A DNA stretch of 64,000 nt, taken from DASQEH01 sp038239485 (lineage in GTDB: Bacteria > Actinomycetota > Actinomycetes > Propionibacteriales > Nocardioidaceae). Position numbers and translations under genes: made by a program. Shown one piece after another: positions 7,322 through 15,613 of this stretch; the first letter of the stretch is position 1, and the number at the start of each line of letters is the position of its first letter. The stretch lies in contig JBBSET010000003.1 in NCBI GenBank assembly GCA_038239485.1, forward strand, positions 1-64,000, written 5' to 3'. Below the pieces are notes generated by a model. The model was not told the DNA's origin and made no database searches. It saw only the letters and a program-made list of their open reading frames with translations.

Positions 7322-8239
7322 ATGCATACCGTGCTGAGCTCCGCCACCAAGCAGGTCGTGATCGGCCACGACCAGCCGTTCTGCCTGATCGGCGAGCGGA
7401 TCAACCCGACCGGTCGTCGGATCTTCCAGGAGCAGCTTCGCGCCGGGGACCTCTCCGCCATCGAACGCGACGTGGCCGCGCAGGTCGCCGGCGGCGCGAA
7501 CGTGCTCGACATCAACATGGGTGTGCCGCTGACCGACGAGCCTGAGCTCCTCAAGAAGGCGATCAAGCTGGTCCAGAGCCTGACGGATCTGCCCATCTGC
7601 ATCGACTCGTCGGTCCTCGAGGCGCTGGAGGCCGGCCTGTCGGTCTATCAGGGGCGGGCGCTGGTCAACTCGATCACGGCCGAGGACGACCGGATGGCGA
7701 GCATCTTGCCGATGGTCAAGCACTATGGCGCAGCCGTCATCGCCCTGCCGAACGACCACGACGAGATCCCGATGGAGGCCGACAAGCGCCTGGTGCTGAC
7801 GCGGAAGATCGTCGACACCGCCGTCGACACGTACGGCATGGCGCCCGAGGACATTGTGATCGACCCGCTGGCGATGCCGATCGGGGCCGACCCAACCATC
7901 GTCCAGGTGGCGTACGAGACCATCCAGCGGATCCGCGACGAGTTCGGGCTCAACATGACCCTCGGCGCCTCCAACGTCTCCTTCGGCATGCCCGGCCGCC
8001 ACACCATCAACGCGACCTTCCTACCGATGGCGATGACCGTCGGTCTGACCAGCGCCATCATGGACACCCGGACGCCGCAGATCGTCGAGGCGGTCAAGGC
8101 CGCCGACCTGCTGCTGGGCCATGACGAGTGGGGTGGCCGCTGGATCGCGGCCTTCCGCGCCAGGCAGGCGGCCGAGAAGGCAGCTGCAGCCGAGGCGGAG
8201 GCGCAGACGGGCGCCGCGGAGACGGTCGCGGCCACATGA
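7322..8239 (+). CDS. methyltetrahydrofolate:corrinoid methyltransferase (MtgA-like)
   Basis: A 305-residue protein with a pterin-binding TIM barrel: CLIGERINPTGRR near the start, GANVLDINMGVP, ICIDSS, LVNSIT and the C-terminal LGASNVSFGMPGR. This family moves methyl groups between tetrahydrofolate and a corrinoid protein, as in MtgA, AcsE and the folate domain of MetH. Here the expected direction is from the methylated corrinoid protein to THF. The last 20 residues are an Ala/Glu-rich tail. The ATG at 7322 has AAAGG seven bases upstream, and the stop overlaps the start of the reactivase gene in an ATGA. Confidence 0.92.
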   Translation: MHTVLSSATKQVVIGHDQPFCLIGERINPTGRRIFQEQLRAGDLSAIERDVAAQVAGGANVLDINMGVPLTDEPELLKKAIKLVQSLTDLPICIDSSVLEALEAGLSVYQGRALVNSITAEDDRMASILPMVKHYGAAVIALPNDHDEIPMEADKRLVLTRKIVDTAVDTYGMAPEDIVIDPLAMPIGADPTIVQVAYETIQRIRDEFGLNMTLGASNVSFGMPGRHTINATFLPMAMTVGLTSAIMDTRTPQIVEAVKAADLLLGHDEWGGRWIAAFRARQAAEKAAAAEAEAQTGAAETVAAT

Positions 8240-10182
8240 CGGCAGGGCTCGACGACTCCGGCGAGCGCGTCGACCCCGACGCGCTCCGCCGCGAGGGCCT
8301 CATCGTCCGGCGCGCCGATCCCGGCCACCCGGAGCAGGTCAGACACGACGGCACCGGACGGGTCCGGCTGCGGTTCAGCCCGTCCGACCGCGACGTCAGA
8401 GTGCCGCCCGGGGTTAGCGTCTTCGATGCTGCCAGCTGGAACGGCATCGCCATCGACTCGACCTGCGGCGGCCATGGCACCTGCAAGAAGTGCAAGGTAC
8501 AGATCACCGAAGGCTCGGTCCCCATCTCGCGGCTCGACGTCCGATCCTTCTCCCGCGAGCAGCTGAACGGCGGCTGGCGGCTGGCCTGCGTGGCGCAGGC
8601 CACGACCGACCTCTCCGTCGACGTACCACCGATGCTCACCCGCCCGAAGGCAGCCACCGTCGGTGTCGGCCGCCAGGTCATCCTGCGACCTGCCATCCAG
8701 AAGCGGTACGTCGAGCTGGTCGAGCCGACGCTGTCGGACCAGCTGCCTGACCAGGCAAGGCTGCTGGCGGCGATCGACGACATGGAGCTGCGAGTCGACC
8801 TGCACGCGCTTCGGCGCCTGCCCGGCGTACTCCGCGCGTCGGACTTCAAGGTGACGGCGGTGATCGTCGACGACGTCCTCATCGACATCGAGCCTGGCGA
8901 CACCACCGGTTCGCGTTACGCGATCGCCTTCGACCTGGGGACCACGACCGTTGTCGCGACCCTGTTGGACACCGCGACCGGGACCCCGGCGGCCGTCGCG
9001 TCCATGCTCAACAAGCAGCAGCCCTTCGGCGCCGACGTGATCACGCGGATCAGCGCGACCATGATGGACGGCAACGCGCTCGCCAAGCTGACCGAGCTCG
9101 CCCACGAGACGCTCGCGCAGCTCGCCGACGAGGTCTGCGCCGAGGCCGCGGTGGACCCGGTCCAGATCTACGAGATCGCTGTGGCCGGCAACGCGACGAT
9201 GATGGCGCTGGCGCTGGGCATCGACCCGGAGCCCCTCGGTGTCGCGCCGTTCACCATGTCGTCGGCGACGATGCCCGAGCTATTGGCCAGCGACCTAGGG
9301 GTCCGCGTCCACCCGCGCGCCCGGGCGGTCGCGCTGCCTGCCCTCGGTGCGTACGTGGGCGGGGACATCGTCGCGGGGATGCTCGCATCGGGCATGGATC
9401 GCGACAAGCGGCTGCGCCTGTTCATCGACGTCGGCACGAACTGCGAGATCGTCCTCGGCGACGGCGAGCGGATCCTGGCGACTGCGGCTCCGGCCGGTCC
9501 CGCCTTCGAGGGCGGTGCCATCCGCTGCGGGATGCGCGCTGCCGACGGGGCGATCGAGGTCGTCAAGGTCACGGCCGACGACGTCACCTGCCAGGTGATC
9601 GGCGACGTTGCACCGGAGGGCCTGTGCGGGTCCGGGCTCGTCGACGCCGTCGCCGAGCTCGTCCGCGTCGGGCTGCTCGACGCGAGTGGCCGGCTCGTCA
9701 CCGACGAGACGGCCGCGGCGCTCGTCCCCGGTCTGGCGGACCGGCTCGGCGCGATCAAAGGCGAGCGTGTGTTCGCGCTCGCCTGGCGCGACAGCGGGAC
9801 GCTCGAGGAGTCGGTGTACCTGAGCCAGCGCGACGTGCGGGAGCTCCAGTTCGCCAAGGCGGCCATCTCGACCGGATGGTCGCTGCTCCTGGAGGAGCTC
9901 GGCGTCGAGCCGACCGACGTCCAGCAGGTCCTGCTCGCCGGTTCGTTCGGCTCATACCTGTCGCCGGCCAGCGCCGTACGGATCGGGCTGGTCCCTGAGC
10001 TTCCCGTCCTCCGGATCGTGAGCGCGGGTAACGTCGCTGGCGAGGGCGCCAAGATGACGCTGCTGAGCATGCAGGAACGCAACGGTGCCCAGGCGCTGCT
10101 GGAGGAGGTGCGCTATGTCGAGCTCTCCGACCGGTCGGACTTCAACGACCGGTTCGTCGACCAGCTGGCCTTCCCGCAGTGA
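8236..10182 (+). CDS. reductive activator of corrinoid proteins (RACo/RamA-like)
   Basis: A 648-residue protein. Residues about 50-130 are a [2Fe-2S] ferredoxin-type domain with Cys77, Cys83, Cys86 and Cys118. The rest is a middle domain and a C-terminal ASKHA ATPase domain, with AIAFDLGTTTVVATLLD, FIDVGTNCEIVLGDG and VLLAGSFGSYLSP. RACo proteins use ATP to drive reduction of accidentally oxidised Co(II) corrinoid back to Co(I). Its presence shows the pathway is meant to run catalytically. The start is the ATG overlapping the previous stop; longer frames reach into the upstream gene. Ten bases separate it from the DUF1638 gene. Confidence 0.93.
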   Translation: MTAGLDDSGERVDPDALRREGLIVRRADPGHPEQVRHDGTGRVRLRFSPSDRDVRVPPGVSVFDAASWNGIAIDSTCGGHGTCKKCKVQITEGSVPISRLDVRSFSREQLNGGWRLACVAQATTDLSVDVPPMLTRPKAATVGVGRQVILRPAIQKRYVELVEPTLSDQLPDQARLLAAIDDMELRVDLHALRRLPGVLRASDFKVTAVIVDDVLIDIEPGDTTGSRYAIAFDLGTTTVVATLLDTATGTPAAVASMLNKQQPFGADVITRISATMMDGNALAKLTELAHETLAQLADEVCAEAAVDPVQIYEIAVAGNATMMALALGIDPEPLGVAPFTMSSATMPELLASDLGVRVHPRARAVALPALGAYVGGDIVAGMLASGMDRDKRLRLFIDVGTNCEIVLGDGERILATAAPAGPAFEGGAIRCGMRAADGAIEVVKVTADDVTCQVIGDVAPEGLCGSGLVDAVAELVRVGLLDASGRLVTDETAAALVPGLADRLGAIKGERVFALAWRDSGTLEESVYLSQRDVRELQFAKAAISTGWSLLLEELGVEPTDVQQVLLAGSFGSYLSPASAVRIGLVPELPVLRIVSAGNVAGEGAKMTLLSMQERNGAQALLEEVRYVELSDRSDFNDRFVDQLAFPQ

Positions 10183-10192
10183 CCTCGCCCCG

Positions 10193-10822
10193 ATGGGAGC
10201 CGACCCCCGCGAGCCGGCTCCAACTGCCCGTATCGCCGTCATCGCCTGCGGGGCGATCGCCCAGCCCGTCAGCGCGATCGTGGCGCGCCGCGGCTGGTCC
10301 GTCGACGTGCACCCGCTCCCACCTCTGTTGCACAACCGGCCGGAGCTGATCGCTGGCGAGGTCGAGACGCTCGCGACGAAGCTGCGGGCCCGGTACGACC
10401 AAGTCTCGGTCGCCTATGCCGACTGCGGCACCTACGGCGCACTCGACGAGGTGTGTGACCGACTCGGGATGACCCGGCTGGCGGGACTCCACTGCTACGA
10501 CGTCTTCGGAGGTGCAGAGCGGCTGCGCGCCCTGTTCGACGACCAGCCCGGGACGTACGTGCTGACCGACTTCCTCGTCCGGTCGTTCACACGCTCGGTG
10601 ATCGTCGAGCTCGGACTCGACCGCTACCCCGAGCTGCGTGGCACCTATTTCGCGCACTACACCCGGGTGGTCTGGCTGGCACAGACGCGCGACGCCGAGC
10701 TGGACCGGCTCGCCGCCGAGGCGGCCGCCGCAATCGGACTGCCCCTCACCACGGTCGATGTGGGCGACGGCGGCCTCGAACGCGCCTTGGCCCCCCTCGT
10801 CGCCCAGTCTTCACATCCCTAG
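10193..10822 (+). CDS. DUF1638 protein of the methyltransferase operon
   Basis: A 209-residue protein recognised as DUF1638 by VAYADCGTYGALDEVC, GLHCYDVFGG and TYVLTDFLVRSF. DUF1638 genes commonly sit next to mttB-type methyltransferases in bacteria and archaea, but the biochemical role is unknown to me. The conserved Cys and His in DCGT and LHCYD suggest metal or corrinoid contact, which is inference. The ATG at 10193 has only a weak ribosome binding site; translation may be coupled to the preceding gene. It converges on the metF-like gene with a four-base overlap. Confidence 0.85.
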   Translation: MGADPREPAPTARIAVIACGAIAQPVSAIVARRGWSVDVHPLPPLLHNRPELIAGEVETLATKLRARYDQVSVAYADCGTYGALDEVCDRLGMTRLAGLHCYDVFGGAERLRALFDDQPGTYVLTDFLVRSFTRSVIVELGLDRYPELRGTYFAHYTRVVWLAQTRDAELDRLAAEAAAAIGLPLTTVDVGDGGLERALAPLVAQSSHP

Positions 10823-11658
10823 GCCAACAGCCCCTGCCGCCAAGCCTCGGTCTCAGCGACCTGGTTGAACGTGAACAGGTGCAAGCCGGCGACGTCGAGC
10901 GTCTCGTCGCCGAGATAGCTCGTCGACCTCTGCAGGAACCTCTCAGGGCTGTATCCGCCTGGGGCCGCGATCCGGGCGAAGGCCGACGCGTGCGACGTCA
11001 GGAACTTGACCGACTGGCCCACCCCGATCTTCGTCGCCATCGTGAGCAGCTTGGCCCGCTCGACGGGTCCGGGCAGCCCGATCAGCACCGGCAGGGTGAT
11101 CCCGCGTCGGCGCATCCGCTTCAGCCAGGTGCGGATCGTATCGGCATCGAAGCACAGGTTGCTCACGACGTAGGTCGCGTGCGCACGCTTGTCCCACATC
11201 GACTGGATGGTGACGTCATCCTCGATGGCGGGGTGGCTCTCGGGGTACCCCGTGATCCCGACACGGGAGAAGGGCCTGCCCATCTGCGTCAGATGCTCGA
11301 GCATCGCCAGCGAGCCGGCGTACTCACCAGCGGGTGGGTCGGCGTCCCCCGCAGGGCAGAAGACATTGTCCACGCCCAGCTCCTTGAGCCGGGTCACGAT
11401 GTCCTCGAGCTCGCCGCGGCCGGAGATCATCCGGGCAGCCAGGTGCGGGACCACGTCGTACCCCTCGCCGATCAGCCTCTCGGTGAGGTCCAAGGTGGCG
11501 GTGATCCCCTTGGCCGGACTCGCTGTGACGGTGAGAGTGACGTCTCTCGGGACCGACTCGAGCAGCGCCGCCTCGATCTTGGCGGTCGGAAGCACCTCAT
11601 AGCGAGCCCCGGCCAGAGCGGCCCGAACCACATCATTCGCGACCGCAGTGTTGCGCAT
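10819..11658 (-). CDS. methylenetetrahydrofolate reductase-like protein
   Basis: A 279-residue MetF-family protein with the flavin TIM barrel: TLTVTASPAKGITATLD, VVPHLAARMISGRGELEDIV, FCPAGDADPPAGEY and SNLCFDADTI. MTHFR interconverts methylene-THF and methyl-THF. Next to a demethylation cluster it most likely oxidises methyl-THF produced by the corrinoid pathway, feeding one-carbon units to serine, purine or formate routes; a biosynthetic role for methionine is also possible. It is convergent to the operon, so it has its own promoter, in the 85-base gap to the DUF3017 gene. Confidence 0.87.
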   Translation of the reverse strand: MRNTAVANDVVRAALAGARYEVLPTAKIEAALLESVPRDVTLTVTASPAKGITATLDLTERLIGEGYDVVPHLAARMISGRGELEDIVTRLKELGVDNVFCPAGDADPPAGEYAGSLAMLEHLTQMGRPFSRVGITGYPESHPAIEDDVTIQSMWDKRAHATYVVSNLCFDADTIRTWLKRMRRRGITLPVLIGLPGPVERAKLLTMATKIGVGQSVKFLTSHASAFARIAAPGGYSPERFLQRSTSYLGDETLDVAGLHLFTFNQVAETEAWRQGLLA

Positions 11659-11743
11659 CGGTCAACCTATCTCTCATGACGCACCAGATCTCGATCAGCC
11701 TACTGGTATGGCCCGCCTCCGGATAGCCCATCGGCCGCGGTCG

Positions 11744-12025
11744 TCAGGTCCGGTTGGGCACCAGGGCCGAGAGCAACAACATCCCGACGCAGCAGATCCC
11801 CATCGTCGTGAGGTCGACCGACCGTCGACGGATCCGAAGCATCCCCGCACGGTCGTCCGGCAGCACGCTGCGAGCCACGAACGCCACCGCGAAGCTGCCG
11901 CCCATCAGCGCCACGCCGAGGCGCCAGCTGCCCGCGACGACGACGCCGAGTCCGACCAGCAGCATCGCGACGACGGCCAGATAGATGATGCCGCCGGTCG
12001 TCGATGGCTTCTTCAGCCAGTTCAC
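11744..12025 (-). CDS. DUF3017 small membrane protein
   Basis: A 93-residue protein with three predicted transmembrane helices (about 13-31, 34-52 and 72-89), a basic loop RIRRRSVD between the second and third, and a short N-terminus MNWLKKP. It matches the actinobacterial DUF3017 family, which usually sits close to purH and folD, and here follows purH by 155 bases. No function is known. Confidence 0.8.
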   Translation of the reverse strand: MNWLKKPSTTGGIIYLAVVAMLLVGLGVVVAGSWRLGVALMGGSFAVAFVARSVLPDDRAGMLRIRRRSVDLTTMGICCVGMLLLSALVPNRT

Positions 12026-12180
12026 CTCAGCCGGCTGCCCGCACGGTCGCGTTCCGGAGGGGGACTCGTGCGCTCACGCGCCGATTGTGTCATGGGCTCG
12101 ACCGCGAACCCGGTCAGCTCGGCGCAGACCGAGCCAGGCTGCGGACACGCTCTGCGCAAGCTCTGAGAATCAGCGCGAGC

Positions 12181-13746
12181 TCAGTGGTAGAAGTGTCTGG
12201 TCCCGGTCAGATAGAGGGTGAGGTTCGCGTCCTGGGCAGCCGAGACCACGTCGTCGTCTCGCATCGAGCCTCCGGGCTGCGCGACAGCCCGCACACCGGC
12301 GTCGATGAGCACCTGCAGGCCGTCGGGAAAGGGGAAGAAGGCGTCCGACGCAGCCACGGCGCCGACAGCCCTGTCCCCCGCTCGCGAGACAGCGAGACGG
12401 GACGAGTCGACCCGGTTCACCTGGCCCATCCCGACGCCGACCGTCGCCAGCCCGTTCGCCAGCACGATCGCGTTGGACTTCACCGCTCGGCACGCCCGCC
12501 AGGCGAATACGAGGTCGGCCATCGCCTCATGGTCGAGCGCCGGGCCTGCGGCAAGCGTCCACGTCGACGACGCATCGCCTGGCGCGTCGTTGGCGTCGAC
12601 GGTCTGCATGAGCAGACCCCCCGAGATCGACCTGGTCTCGACGCCGCCAGGCGACGCCGGCGCGGCCCGGAGGAGGCGCACGTTCTTCTTCCTGGTCAGC
12701 ATGTCGAGGGCGTCCTCCTCGAAGTCCGGCGCGATCACCACCTCGGTGAACACCTGCGCGACCTGCTCGGCCATGGCCAGCGTCACCGGCCGGTTCGTCG
12801 CGATCACGCCACCGAAGGCCGACATCGGGTCGCACGCATGCGCCTTGCGGTGCGCCTCGGCGATATCGGCTCCACTGGCGATCCCGCACGGGTTCGAGTG
12901 CTTGATGATCGCCACCGTCGGAGCGTCGAAGTCGAACGCGGTACGCCTGGCCGAGTCGCCGTCGACGTAGTTGTTGTACGACATCTGCTTGCCGTGGAGC
13001 TGCTCGGCCTGGGCGAGCTGCGGTGCTGGAACGTACCCGTCGACGTACAGCGCCGCCCGTTGGTGCGGGTTCTCGCCGTAGCGAAGCACGTCCGCACGGT
13101 CCCAGGTGGCTCCGACCCAGGCCGGGAAACCGCTCCCGTCGCTCGTGTCGGCCACGACGTTGCCCATCCACGAGGCGACCTGGACGTCGTACGTGGCGGT
13201 ATGCACGAAGGCCTCGGCGGCCAGGCGCTGGCGCTGGACAAGCGTGAATCCGCCGGCCGCCAGTGCCTCCACGATCTGGCCGTACTGGCCCGGCGACGTC
13301 ACGATGGCGACGCTCGGATGGTTCTTGGCGGCGGACCTGACCATGGCCGGGCCTCCGATGTCGATCTGCTCGATGCACTCGTCCGGACTGGCCCCCGACA
13401 TGACCGTGTCGGCGAACGGGTACAGATTGGAGACCACCAGGTCGAAGGGCTCGATCCCGAGACCCGCGAGCTGCTCGCGATGGGACTCCAGCCGGGAGTC
13501 GGCCAGCAGACCCGCATGGACGCTGGGATGCAGGGTCTTGACCCGCCCGTCGAGCGACTCGGGAAAACCAGTGAGGTCCTCGACCTTCGTGACCGAGAGC
13601 CCGGCGGCGGCGATGCGCGCGGCGGTTGAGCCTGTCGACACCAGCGCGACGCCTGCATCGACCAGCGCGGCTGCGAGCTCCTCGAGGCCCTGCTTGTCAT
13701 AGACCGAGATCAGGGCTCTCGTAATGGGGCGCCTCTGGTGGCTCAC
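12181..13746 (-). CDS. purH: bifunctional AICAR transformylase / IMP cyclohydrolase
   Basis: A 521-residue PurH of normal length that performs the last two steps of IMP synthesis. The N-terminal MGS-like cyclohydrolase domain (about 8-150) shows ALISVYDKQGLEELA and LVSTGSTA, and the C-terminal transformylase contains the catalytic KHSNPCG near residue 282 and ends LTGTRHFYH. The GTG start overlaps the purN stop by four bases, so the two are coupled. It uses formyl-THF, the same one-carbon pool that the neighbouring demethylation locus would feed. Confidence 0.97.
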   Translation of the reverse strand: MSHQRRPITRALISVYDKQGLEELAAALVDAGVALVSTGSTAARIAAAGLSVTKVEDLTGFPESLDGRVKTLHPSVHAGLLADSRLESHREQLAGLGIEPFDLVVSNLYPFADTVMSGASPDECIEQIDIGGPAMVRSAAKNHPSVAIVTSPGQYGQIVEALAAGGFTLVQRQRLAAEAFVHTATYDVQVASWMGNVVADTSDGSGFPAWVGATWDRADVLRYGENPHQRAALYVDGYVPAPQLAQAEQLHGKQMSYNNYVDGDSARRTAFDFDAPTVAIIKHSNPCGIASGADIAEAHRKAHACDPMSAFGGVIATNRPVTLAMAEQVAQVFTEVVIAPDFEEDALDMLTRKKNVRLLRAAPASPGGVETRSISGGLLMQTVDANDAPGDASSTWTLAAGPALDHEAMADLVFAWRACRAVKSNAIVLANGLATVGVGMGQVNRVDSSRLAVSRAGDRAVGAVAASDAFFPFPDGLQVLIDAGVRAVAQPGGSMRDDDVVSAAQDANLTLYLTGTRHFYH

Positions 13747-14348
13747 GGTATGGTGACCTTTCTGCCGGTGATGGTGAACCCGTCCCGGAGCATCCGGCCG
13801 ACATTGTCGACCAGCATGTCCTGCTCGACGGCCTTGATCCGCTCGTGCAGGACGTCTTCGGTATCGTCATCCATCACGGGCACCGTAACCTGCGCGACGA
13901 TCGGACCGGAGTCGACACCGGCGTCGACGACGAAGAGCGTGGCCCCCGCCACTTTGACGCCGTGGGCGAGCGCATCGCGCGGGCCGTACATCCCAGGGAA
14001 GGACGGCAGCAGGGCCGGGTGGGTGTTGACGCAGCGGCCGGCGAAGCGGCCGAGGAACGCCGGCCCGGTGAGCTTCATGAACCCGGCAAGCACGACGAGA
14101 TCGGGCGAGTAGGAGCCGACCAGCTCCGCCAGGCGCCGGTCCCACTCTGTCCTGTCGGGCGCCGCTGAGAGCGGGAGCTCGAAGGTCTCGACGTCTGCCG
14201 CCGTCGCCCGCTCGACAGCGCGAGTGCCGGACCTGTCGGCGCCGACGGCCACCACCTGGGCGCCGTAGGCAGGGTCAGCGCAGGCATCCAGGAGGGCCTG
14301 CAGGGTGGTTCCGGTCCCGGAGACGAGGACCACGACTCGGGCGGACAC
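13743..14348 (-). CDS. purN: phosphoribosylglycinamide formyltransferase
   Basis: A 201-residue GAR transformylase. It opens VVVLVSGTGTTLQALLDA and carries the catalytic His of NTHPALLPSFPGMYG and the VDSGPIV motif. It transfers the formyl group from 10-formyl-THF to GAR in purine synthesis. The GTG at 14348 is chosen because family homology begins there and AGGAG lies about 13 bases upstream; the open frame continues upstream without similarity. In many actinomycetes the DUF6350 gene directly precedes purN; here about 6 kb of accessory genes separate them. Confidence 0.95.
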   Translation of the reverse strand: MSARVVVLVSGTGTTLQALLDACADPAYGAQVVAVGADRSGTRAVERATAADVETFELPLSAAPDRTEWDRRLAELVGSYSPDLVVLAGFMKLTGPAFLGRFAGRCVNTHPALLPSFPGMYGPRDALAHGVKVAGATLFVVDAGVDSGPIVAQVTVPVMDDDTEDVLHERIKAVEQDMLVDNVGRMLRDGFTITGRKVTIP

Positions 14349-14515
14349 CGACGCACAGGCTCCTGACGCTGGGAAGTGCACTAGGCGCCTCACGATATCC
14401 AGAGCGGCCGACCAACTCACGCCGACCTGATCGTGACCTGTCTGGCCGGGCTCGAGGACGAGACATCCTGAGCCAGTCGCCGGGGCACCCTGGGCCTTGG
14501 CTACGAGGGCCGTGT

Positions 14516-14550
14516 TTACGATGTAAGGTAGAGATGCTTTTACGTTGTAA
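14516..14550. promoter_or_regulatory. two TTAC-N3-GTAA palindromes 24 bases apart
   Basis: TTACGATGTAA (14516-14526) and TTACGTTGTAA (14540-14550) are near-identical palindromes with a 24-base period, embedded in a wider direct repeat TTTACGATGTAAG / TTTACGTTGTAAG. They lie in the divergent region between purN and the PRC-barrel gene, just upstream of a sigma-B-like promoter. The arrangement suggests a dimeric regulator binding twice; the regulator is unknown, though the TetR-type protein encoded at 15614 is the nearest candidate. Confidence 0.5.
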
Positions 14551-14567
14551 GTCACCCGGCCAAAAGG

Positions 14568-14592
14568 GGTTGAGCCCCAGACGTTCGGGTAC
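14568..14592 (+). promoter_or_regulatory. sigma-B-like stress promoter
   Basis: GGTT (14568-14571), a 15-base spacer and GGGTAC (14587-14592) fit the actinobacterial stress-sigma consensus GNNT-N14-16-GGGTA(C/T). The site is 64 bases upstream of the ATG of the PRC-barrel/DUF2382 gene, a type of gene often under general stress control. Confidence 0.5.
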
Positions 14593-14655
14593 CGAACCCC
14601 AAGAGGAAGTCGGCAGATCGCCGTCCCTCCCCACGACGAGAGGAACTACCCCAGC

Positions 14656-15459
14656 ATGCTGGAACAGAGTCAAATCGACCAGGTAACAGACAGCGACGCT
14701 TACGATTCCGACGGCGACAAGATCGGGAAGGTCGGTCAGGTCTACCTCGACGACCAGACCGGTCAGCCGGCATGGGTGACCGTGAACACTGGTCTGTTCG
14801 GTACGAACGAGAGCTTCGTCCCGCTGTCCGAGGCGAGCTTCTCCGGTGACCGTCTCACGGTCCCCTACGCCAAGAGCAAGGTGAAGGACGCCCCGAACGT
14901 GGCCGCCGACGGTCACCTGTCCCCCGACGAGGAGACCGAGCTGTACGCCTACTACGGCGTCTCGTACTCCAATGACACGACGGACACCACGAGCTACAAC
15001 GAGACGACCGCCGGGACCACGACGGACACCACCGACGTCGGCTACGACACGTCCGGTCCCACCACCGACAACGCGATGACGCTGTCCGAGGAGCAGGTCC
15101 AGGTCGGCACCCAGACCCGCGAGGCCGGCCGGGCACGACTGCGCAAGCACGTCGTGACCGAGAATGTCACCCAGACCGTTCCTGTGACGCACGAAGAGGT
15201 CGTCATCGAGCGCGAGCCGATCACGGACGCGAACCGCGGCGACGCAACTGCCGGGCCGGACATCTCCGAGGAGGAGCACGAAGTCGTCCTTCACGAAGAG
15301 GTTCCCGTCGTGCAGAAGACCGTCGAGCCTGTCGAGCGAGTGCGCCTCGACACTCGTGAGACGACCACGGAAGAGACAGTGACCGAGGAAGTTCGCAAGG
15401 AGCGCGTCGAGACCGACGGCGACGTCGTCGACAGCAGCGAGACCAGCCTTCGCAGCTGA
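14656..15459 (+). CDS. PRC-barrel and DUF2382 (YsnF/AvaK-type) stress protein
   Basis: A 267-residue acidic protein. Residues about 1-105 are a PRC barrel paralogous to the protein at 119-814. A Thr/Asp-rich linker (about 105-140) follows, then a DUF2382 region (about 145-255) with LSEEQVQVGTQTREAGRARLRKHVVTE, VPVTHEEVVIEREPI and EEVRKERVE. DUF2382 proteins are often general-stress proteins of unknown activity. The ATG is preceded by a GAGAGGAAC stretch that can serve as ribosome binding site. The gene has a sigma-B-like promoter at 14568-14592, palindromes at 14516-14550 and a strong terminator hairpin, so it looks monocistronic. Confidence 0.88.
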   Translation: MLEQSQIDQVTDSDAYDSDGDKIGKVGQVYLDDQTGQPAWVTVNTGLFGTNESFVPLSEASFSGDRLTVPYAKSKVKDAPNVAADGHLSPDEETELYAYYGVSYSNDTTDTTSYNETTAGTTTDTTDVGYDTSGPTTDNAMTLSEEQVQVGTQTREAGRARLRKHVVTENVTQTVPVTHEEVVIEREPITDANRGDATAGPDISEEEHEVVLHEEVPVVQKTVEPVERVRLDTRETTTEETVTEEVRKERVETDGDVVDSSETSLRS

Positions 15460-15470
15460 CCATCCCACGA

Positions 15471-15507
15471 CAGAGCCCCGCCACCGTGACCTGGTGGTGG
15501 GGCTCTG
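15471..15507 (+). terminator. strong hairpin after the stress protein gene
   Basis: A 15-base stem, CAGAGCCCCGCCACC against GGTGGTGGGGCTCTG, with a single G-T wobble and a seven-base loop, begins 12 bases after the stop. It has no following T-run, as is usual in GC-rich actinobacteria. Confidence 0.8.
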
Positions 15508-15613
15508 TAGCATCGCGGGTCCCGGCTCGCTGTCTCTATTTCGCAACGCTGGTGCCCGACGCGTGGAGAGGAGAGTAGGTTTGAACGGGTTCAACGCGGA
15601 GTCAGGGGAAATC

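Noticed and set aside
7723..9105. Long minus-strand open frames opposite the methyltransferase and RACo genes
   Set aside because: They are antisense to well-identified genes, rich in Arg, Gly and Pro from GC-rich codon mirroring, and show no family motifs.
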